Notes under the pieces: model-generated
What the model saw: only the letters and a program-made list of their open reading frames with translations
Told to the model about the DNA's origin: nothing
Database searches by the model: none
DNA from: Desulfurococcus mucosus DSM 2162
GTDB taxonomy: Archaea; Thermoproteota; Thermoprotei_A; Sulfolobales; Desulfurococcaceae
Length of the DNA stretch: 64,000 bases
Assembly (NCBI RefSeq): GCF_000186365.1
Contig: NC_014961.1
Span: 124,001 to 188,000 of the forward strand
Reading direction: 5' to 3'
Program-made: the position numbers and the translations under genes
In this document: positions 58,533-64,000 of the stretch, one piece after another
Numbering within the stretch: the stretch's first letter is position 1
Layout of the letters: every line of letters starts with the position of its first letter

Positions 58533-60443
58533 ATGGGTGTAGACATACAGCCTGGTTCATCGCCTAACAGTAGGAGGCAGCCGCTCTACTCAGTGGTGAT
58601 ACTCAGGGGAGGAGAGCTTGTAGCATCATTTGAGGACATCGAGTTACACCGGTTACTGAGGCTCGTCCTAGAGTATCATGTAGACACCATAGCGGTTGAC
58701 AACATATATGAGCTAGCCCCATCAGAGAACGCGCTGAGGAAGATACTTGAGTTGCTCCCAAGCGGGGTCAGAGTAGTCCAAACCACAGGGTTACCCGGGG
58801 GCTCCAGGAGCATAGGTGACATCGCGAGAGAGCTCGGGATGGATCCACGTGTTCAGACACCTCTTAAAACCGCCTACATCAATGCCTTGGCCGCCTACAA
58901 GGGCATTGGTCAAGAAGTCAAGGTCTTCGCGGAGAAAACCAGGATAGTTATCACGAAGGGGAGAAGCGTATCACAGGGAGGCATGAGCAGGGATAGGTTC
59001 CTGAGGGGCATCAGGGCTAGCATAGTGCAGGCAACTAAGGAGGTTAAACGCGTCCTGGATGAAAACGGGTTCGACTACGACATGGTGATTAAGAGGAGTA
59101 AAGGCGGCCTCGAGAAAAGCGTCTTCATAGTCTACGCCCCCAGGGACAGTCTACATGGCTTGGTGAAGCAGTTCAGATACAAGAATGTAAGGATCATGAT
59201 CAAGCCTTATAGGAGCAGGAGGCTGCTTGAAGTAGGCGAGGAGAAGACACGGATACCAGTAATAGTTGGCGTGGATCCAGGCATGGGGATAGGTGTAGCC
59301 GTCCTCACATTGGATGGTGTACCCCTGCTCGTTACCAGCATGAAGAGCCCGGACAGGGATGACGTGGTCGCCGCGGTAAGCGAGCTCGGCAGACCCATAA
59401 TAGTGGCCACCGATGTCTCAAGGCCCCCTGAAACAGTCGTAAAGCTTGCAGCAATGCTTAATGCAGTACTCTATGCACCAGACCAGGACATGAGTGTCGA
59501 CGACAAGAATAGGATTGCAAGGGAGTACATGGATAGATACTCGGTCGACATACCTGATGCACATGCCAGGGATGCCCTCGCTGCAGCTGTGAAGGCTTAC
59601 AACAAGTATAGGAACACTATTGAGGAAGCTAAATCCAAGCTCGCCGGGATAAGGGATGTGGATAGATACCAATTGATAGCTGAGGTGCTCAGAGGCCGCC
59701 CGCTTTCAGAGGTGCTCGAAGAATACTTCAAGAGGAATATACCTCGCCGTCAACCAATAGTGGAGGAGAAGCCTACAACTCAGCAGGGATGCGGGAAGCT
59801 ACGTGAGAAAGTAAGTGCACTGGAGGCGCTTGTCAGGAGGCTCATTGAGGATGTTGAGAAGAGGGACTCCTACATACGGGATCTAGAGCTAGAGCTCAGG
59901 TTAATGCGCTCCAGGAAACCAGGTGTAGAAGAATACGAGAGGAAGATAAGCAGCCTCATCGAGGAGATAGAGGCGTTAAGAAGGAGGATCGACGATAAGG
60001 ATGCCGTTATAAGGGAGCTCTACGGGAAGCTGCTCACGCTCGAGGGGAACATTGTCAAGCTTGGACGCGGGGAGCTAATAATGCTACCTAGGGCCGGGAG
60101 TCAAGCAGTGAGGCAGGGGAGTATTAGCAGGGGTGTTTACATGGATAAAGTACTGGAGATACCTGCTGAACTAAGGGAAGCCTTAACCAACGTAAGGGGC
60201 TTCATAGCGTCACCTATAGTAGAGGTGGACCCCCTAAAGGAAAGAATACCGGTTGTGAAGCCTGAAACCGTGGTCGAGATAGGAGACTACGTCCTCGTTG
60301 ATAAAGGGGTTGTGGAGAAGGCTGAGGAGCTCTGGCGTAGAATAAATGAACTAGTGGAGCTCGAGAAGCATGAGAGGATCCTGAGGATGATAGAGGATTA
60401 CCAGAGATCCAGGCTTAAAAAGCAGACGCCTAATACAGGGTAA
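58533..60443 (+). CDS. DUF460 family protein (RNase H-fold nuclease-like, coiled coil)
   Basis: 636 aa COG2433/DUF460. Begins MGVDIQPGSSPNSRRQPLYSVVIL; a second RNase H-like unit VIVGVDPGMGIGVAVLTLDGVPLL, IIVATDVSRPPETVVKLAAMLNA, DAHARDALAAAVKAYNKY (acidic catalytic-type residues), then a coiled coil (about 415-500, KLREKVSALEALVRRLIEDVEKRD...) and a C-terminal domain. A nuclease role is likely from fold; not demonstrated. Start: ATG 58533 is standard, but the AGGTGA site (58508-58513) is 19 bp away and better placed for an in-frame CTG at 58521, giving LSTVMGVDIQPG. Overlaps the AdoMet synthetase gene by 14 bp. Confidence 0.85.
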   Translation: MGVDIQPGSSPNSRRQPLYSVVILRGGELVASFEDIELHRLLRLVLEYHVDTIAVDNIYELAPSENALRKILELLPSGVRVVQTTGLPGGSRSIGDIARELGMDPRVQTPLKTAYINALAAYKGIGQEVKVFAEKTRIVITKGRSVSQGGMSRDRFLRGIRASIVQATKEVKRVLDENGFDYDMVIKRSKGGLEKSVFIVYAPRDSLHGLVKQFRYKNVRIMIKPYRSRRLLEVGEEKTRIPVIVGVDPGMGIGVAVLTLDGVPLLVTSMKSPDRDDVVAAVSELGRPIIVATDVSRPPETVVKLAAMLNAVLYAPDQDMSVDDKNRIAREYMDRYSVDIPDAHARDALAAAVKAYNKYRNTIEEAKSKLAGIRDVDRYQLIAEVLRGRPLSEVLEEYFKRNIPRRQPIVEEKPTTQQGCGKLREKVSALEALVRRLIEDVEKRDSYIRDLELELRLMRSRKPGVEEYERKISSLIEEIEALRRRIDDKDAVIRELYGKLLTLEGNIVKLGRGELIMLPRAGSQAVRQGSISRGVYMDKVLEIPAELREALTNVRGFIASPIVEVDPLKERIPVVKPETVVEIGDYVLVDKGVVEKAEELWRRINELVELEKHERILRMIEDYQRSRLKKQTPNTG

Positions 60444-61674
60444 CCTGGTCGTTCAACACCATCTCAGTGACTCTCTTTATGTTCGCCAACTCTTCATCCG
60501 CTATCCCATTGATCTCGCTCTTAATATGCCCGGGGATCTCGGTCATCGATGAATCACTCGGGATCAGTTTAATGCTTGCTACAAGGGGTTGATCAATCGG
60601 CTTCCCTATCTGGCTCAACAGCTCCACATAGATGTCTGAGAACACGCCATTGTAGATCTCGTATACTCTTTCAGCTATCCTCCTGGCCACCACATTATAT
60701 ATCTTGCCCACGTGGTTCACAGGGTTCTTCCCTGCGGTTGCCTCTAGGCTTATAGGCCTCATGGGCGGGATCAAGCCATTGGCACGGTTACCCCTACCAG
60801 TGGCACCATCGTCGCCGTGCTCAGCGGAGGTGCCTGTAACGGTTAGGTAGAAGCTGTCTCTCTCAGGTATGTCAGCGGTGTTCACATGTATTCTAACATT
60901 GTAGTCGGGCACTATCTTGCTGGATAGATCTGACACCGCCTCCACTATGTCTTCTTTGACCTTGAGGTACTCATATTTGTCTCTAACCTCGCGGTCGATT
61001 ATCGCTGCAGCTATTGTGAGCACTATCTCCTTCCCCCTTCTAAGACCCATGACCTTTACATCCTCGCCTACAGCGGGCACTTTCGACTTGAACTCCGGGC
61101 TGTTGAGAAGCCGCTCGCTTTGAAGCACTAGTTTCTCCAGGCTGGAGAGCGGGGCGTATCCCACGCCTATACTCGTGTCATTCGCCAAGGGCACAGAGGA
61201 TTTCCCTGCCTCGAACACCGTCACCAGGTCTGCACTACCCTTTCTCACCATGTAGTCGACTATTACATGTTTCTCGGGATCAAGGTATCTCATATTCTTC
61301 TTAATCCACTCCTTCACAGCCTCAACTATTATCCTGCCGAAGGGGATCTTCACTAAGCCGTCTTCGGTTCGCACCTCTGTAGTAGCCCTGCCAGCCACCA
61401 CTATGTATATTGGCTCCAGGAGGATGCCGCCGCCGAACCTAGGGTTGGATTGCCCGCCTACCAGCAGGGTTTTATCCAGGTTGTGGTGCAGTATCGTCCC
61501 AAACTCCTTTAAATAGTATTTTGAAAGAGCCCTGGATGCCGCCTCACTGGCTGAGTCAGCTATGTAATCAGGGTGTCCCACCCCTTTTCTCTCAACTAGT
61601 TCAACCTTCATGCTGCTAACACTAGCCATCCTTAGGAGCTCTATTTCAATATTTCTCCGTGCACCCACATTCAT
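60430..61674 (-). CDS. mat: S-adenosylmethionine synthetase, archaeal type
   Basis: Archaeal MAT, 414 aa: methionine + ATP to AdoMet. The sequence is of the divergent archaeal family: [101 protein letters not shown] (HGDDG and GRGNR motifs of archaeal MAT). Supplies AdoMet for DphB, SpeD-like and methylation systems in this region. ATG 61674. Convergent with DUF460. Confidence 0.94.
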   Translation of the reverse strand: MNVGARRNIEIELLRMASVSSMKVELVERKGVGHPDYIADSASEAASRALSKYYLKEFGTILHHNLDKTLLVGGQSNPRFGGGILLEPIYIVVAGRATTEVRTEDGLVKIPFGRIIVEAVKEWIKKNMRYLDPEKHVIVDYMVRKGSADLVTVFEAGKSSVPLANDTSIGVGYAPLSSLEKLVLQSERLLNSPEFKSKVPAVGEDVKVMGLRRGKEIVLTIAAAIIDREVRDKYEYLKVKEDIVEAVSDLSSKIVPDYNVRIHVNTADIPERDSFYLTVTGTSAEHGDDGATGRGNRANGLIPPMRPISLEATAGKNPVNHVGKIYNVVARRIAERVYEIYNGVFSDIYVELLSQIGKPIDQPLVASIKLIPSDSSMTEIPGHIKSEINGIADEELANIKRVTEMVLNDQVTLY

Positions 61675-61762
61675 CCCTCCATTTAACCACTTTTACTAGG
61701 GTATTACTGAGCTTCATCACAGCATTTAAGTTTAACTATTCATCAACTGCAGGGCGGCGAGG

Positions 61763-63760
61763 CTACGTTGATTGACCACTGGCCTCGGAGACGGCTCCCC
61801 TATGGAGCCCAATGATCCTTGAGGGACCCGGGATCCTTGATTCAACCTCAGCCAACCCAATCCTATACCTTGCCCCCTTGTACTCTAACACGGCTTTCTC
61901 GAGGAACTCCCTTATGCTCTCTGAGACATCCCTTACATCCTCGTCTCCAGGGGTCAGCACAGCGTATGCTATGGCCTGCCGGCTTACAAGTTCCTCGGAT
62001 CCCACGATCACCTTGATGTAGTCGCCATATATGTCGTCGCTGAAGAACCTAGCCCCTACGGCGAGTCTCAGAGGGATGGATAGGAAGTTCTTGGAGCCAT
62101 ATATCATGAAGGCTCCCCTGGGCAGGTACTCTCCGGATGGAGGGGTCTTAGAAACCTGGCTCCCCGGGACCCAGAATACCTCTATGAAGCTAAAGCCAGC
62201 TCTCCACGCCCTCGAGTAGCATGCCGCTAGATATGATGCGTCAACCACGTCTTCCACGCTGTGAAGACCCCTACTCTTCAAGACTACTGCGGAGCCGCCA
62301 TGTATATCGGCGTGGATGAATACATCGTTGTCACCAAGGTATTTTCGCACCACCATCTCGTTCTGAGACTGGTCTCTACCCCCTATTGCTAGGAAACCAT
62401 TCCTCGTGAAAAGCCAGTGGAATCTCTCATACCAGAGGGTTGGAGACAGTCTTCTAACGGTTTTATCCTCGATGCTCATGGTGCTTGAAGCCTCGTTCAG
62501 CTGACGGCGCATTTCCTCGAGCACCTTCACAGCTGACTCTATCTTTCCTACCAGCTCTCCCCGCTTCTTCTCGAGTTCCACGACCTGCTTGTCGAGGCCT
62601 TTCCGTATGGAGAGCTCGAGGACCTCCCCGTTGACTCTGAGGACTACTATGCCTTTATCCTTATAGACGCCTACAACACCGGGGCAATCCTTGGCGATGT
62701 GCTCCCAGCCCTTTACAGCCCTCGTTGATCGAGCACACTCCAATGCTTCGTTGACCGAGGCGTAGTTACCGTATATTAGTTGAAGGATCCTCCCTATTTT
62801 TTCAACCTCTTCACGGTAACCCCTTATCACCTCCTCCTGCCTCTTGATCCTTGCCTCAATCTCCTTCACCGCTGCAGCCAGTTCATCAAGTCTCCTCTGC
62901 CGCTCTAGCTCGGCCTCGTACTCCGTGAAGTAGGCATCTATCGCGGTGTTTATGTCCTCTACTTGTTTAACACTATTATTGTATACATCACGGAATAGAA
63001 GCGGGTTGTATGATGTATAGATGTCCAAGGTGTTTTCACCACTATACACCAGGTATCCCATCCCTGTGGACGCCTCTCTAACTATTGAGCCGTACTCCTC
63101 GATGAGCCTCTCAACATCGGGTGAAGGTATTTCTGAAACCCTCTTGTTCTTCGCCTCGAGGAGTCCTGCACGGTAGAGGATCTCCTCGGCTATGTGGCCT
63201 GGGAGACCCCATGCTGTAACCAGTGCCCTGACTAAGTCTCTTCCCTCCTTGAGTCTATCTCTAAGCGTTGCACTATCCCAGGGGTCTGATCCCTTGAACG
63301 GCGGGGGCTTATAGGTCTCCGAGGGCTTTATCACTCGATCCCTGTACTCAGTGAACCGTGTCGAGTAAATTATTCTATCACTAGGGTCTGCGACCACCCA
63401 TTGTCCCCTCGGGACAACCTCTATGTAGTGTCTCAGGGGCTTCTCACGCGCACCTGTTTCGAGTACAACTATGCGCTCCCACCAAGGCTGTCTAACCGAT
63501 AGTATCCTTGAATCCCTGACCCTGCTTCTGAGGAATCTCGTGAAGCCATCTATGTCTTTCTCCTCCGGTATGCTTTGGGATAAATGTATCCTTACAGCTG
63601 GCTCGATCTTCAAATGGGTCACGCCACTAGGGCACCTTAGTTTAAGAATCCAGTATGACTTGCAATGGTATGCGTTGTCAACGAAGCAGCTTGTTAGAGA
63701 TGCACCGTGCCTACCCACCCAGGCATACACGTCTAGTATATCCATGGCCTTCTTCAGCAA
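61763..63760 (-). CDS. NFACT/Rqc2 (NEMF, FbpA-like) family protein
   Basis: 665 aa Rqc2/RqcH family involved in ribosome-associated quality control (recruits tRNA to stalled large subunits). NFACT-N starts KKAMDILDVYAWVGRHGASL, middle coiled coils (LERQRRLDELAAAVKEIEARIKRQEEVIRGYREEVEKIGRIL and LDKQVVELEKKRGELVGKIES), and NFACT-R RNGFLAIGGRDQSQNEMVVRKYLGDNDVFIHADIHGGSAVVL (GRDxxxNE-xxV motif). TTG 63760 after GGTGGTG is favoured as start: a TATA box at 63819-63827 puts the transcription start beyond the ATG at 63805. Shape matches archaeal members that lack a C-terminal NFACT-C. Confidence 0.88.
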   Translation of the reverse strand: MLKKAMDILDVYAWVGRHGASLTSCFVDNAYHCKSYWILKLRCPSGVTHLKIEPAVRIHLSQSIPEEKDIDGFTRFLRSRVRDSRILSVRQPWWERIVVLETGAREKPLRHYIEVVPRGQWVVADPSDRIIYSTRFTEYRDRVIKPSETYKPPPFKGSDPWDSATLRDRLKEGRDLVRALVTAWGLPGHIAEEILYRAGLLEAKNKRVSEIPSPDVERLIEEYGSIVREASTGMGYLVYSGENTLDIYTSYNPLLFRDVYNNSVKQVEDINTAIDAYFTEYEAELERQRRLDELAAAVKEIEARIKRQEEVIRGYREEVEKIGRILQLIYGNYASVNEALECARSTRAVKGWEHIAKDCPGVVGVYKDKGIVVLRVNGEVLELSIRKGLDKQVVELEKKRGELVGKIESAVKVLEEMRRQLNEASSTMSIEDKTVRRLSPTLWYERFHWLFTRNGFLAIGGRDQSQNEMVVRKYLGDNDVFIHADIHGGSAVVLKSRGLHSVEDVVDASYLAACYSRAWRAGFSFIEVFWVPGSQVSKTPPSGEYLPRGAFMIYGSKNFLSIPLRLAVGARFFSDDIYGDYIKVIVGSEELVSRQAIAYAVLTPGDEDVRDVSESIREFLEKAVLEYKGARYRIGLAEVESRIPGPSRIIGLHRGAVSEASGQST

Positions 63761-63931
63761 ATACACCACCGCTTCAAGGCACCATGTTTCAGAGGCGTGC
63801 TCCATGCTGCTTGAAGACTTATAAGTCGCCCGCTTAATCCTAGTATTCTGTACAGTATGTTTTAAACCCGTTAAATCAAGGCACTCTGCGAAACCCTATC
63901 CGACCCCGGTAGCCATGACGCGGTGTGGTTT

Positions 63932-64000
63932 ATGGACATCGAGGATAAGATATGGTTGTCCAGGCTTGTTACAGGGATAGTGTACGGCGTTGTAACATAC
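63932..64000 (+). CDS. Hypothetical membrane protein (5' part; cut by window edge)
   Basis: First 23 codons: MDIEDKIWLSRLVTGIVYGV then VTY, probably the entry to a transmembrane helix. ATG 63932 follows GGTGTGG. Divergent from NFACT with 126 bp between starts. Too short to identify. Confidence 0.5.
   Translation, partial: MDIEDKIWLSRLVTGIVYGVVTY

Noticed and set aside
61735-61780. GGGCGGCGAGGCTACGTTG resembles the repeat tail
   Set aside because: Similarity limited to about ten GC-rich bases and no TAAA loop; inside the 3' end of the NFACT gene.

Overview
The window reads as a chromosomal segment of a hyperthermophilic crenarchaeon, most likely of the Desulfurococcaceae and possibly Desulfurococcus-like (an inference from gene content, not a database match). 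Signs: an ESCRT/Cdv division system (CdvA and a CdvB paralogue, no FtsZ in view), SRP19 and ribosomal protein S8e, diphthine synthase, archaeal-type AdoMet synthetase, a DUF2153 protein, TATA-box promoters 20-30 bp before start codons, many GTG/TTG starts with GGTG-type Shine-Dalgarno sites, Arg codons AGG/AGA and Ile codon ATA. Genes are packed tightly on both strands with 1-4 bp stop/start overlaps. I found no rRNA, tRNA or CRISPR array.

Layout. 1-4.4 kb: S8e-SRP19, an orphan half-size chromate transporter, an ADP-forming acyl-CoA synthetase (alpha, beta) and a coiled-coil protein. 4.5-8.1 kb: cis-prenyltransferase, CdvA with a palindrome in its promoter, and proteins of unknown function. 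8.4-12 kb: diphthine synthase and a three-gene metal/cobalamin ABC importer. 12-19 kb: nicotinamidase-like hydrolase, DUF504 protein, glutamate dehydrogenase, trans-prenyl diphosphate synthase, hexulose-phosphate synthase, RNase HII, DRG-type GTPase. 19.5-28 kb: phosphohexomutase, Trm112-like protein, amidohydrolase, P-type ATPase, DMT transporter, carbamate kinase. 28-31.5 kb: SufCBD operon. 32-38 kb: SpeD-like decarboxylase, geranylgeranyl reductase, glutamine synthetase divergent from an Lrp regulator, and an Nfn/SudAB-like flavoprotein pair. 38-46 kb: CBS proteins, Mut7-C RNase, AMMECR1, NAD synthetase, YkoE-like ECF component, TatD-like hydrolase, AIR-synthase-like protein. 46-64 kb: CdvB paralogue, GTP cyclohydrolase III-like protein, GlmS, TrpRS, Hsp20, PAC2, TIP49-like ATPase, MfnA-like decarboxylase, Rio2, DUF460, AdoMet synthetase, NFACT/Rqc2.

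Linked themes: nitrogen flow (GDH, GS with divergent Lrp, Nfn, carbamate kinase, NadE), isoprenoid lipids (cis- and trans-prenyltransferases, GGR), Fe-S assembly (Suf), hexosamine synthesis (GlmM and a GlmS whose glutaminase site looks dead), and Cdv division proteins at two separate loci.

The most novel material is non-coding. A dispersed ~43-bp stem-loop repeat occurs in about ten copies, some paired in inverted orientation or expanded to 130-230 bp, and resembles solo ends of TnpB (IS605-type) transposons; two TnpB C-terminal fragments lie back to back at 31.5-31.9 kb. I also see two probable C/D-box guide RNAs (12.05-12.11 kb and 47.41-47.46 kb), a 19-codon Lys/Glu microprotein gene with its own promoter, and several perfect inverted repeats at promoters, chiefly the one covering the cdvA leader.
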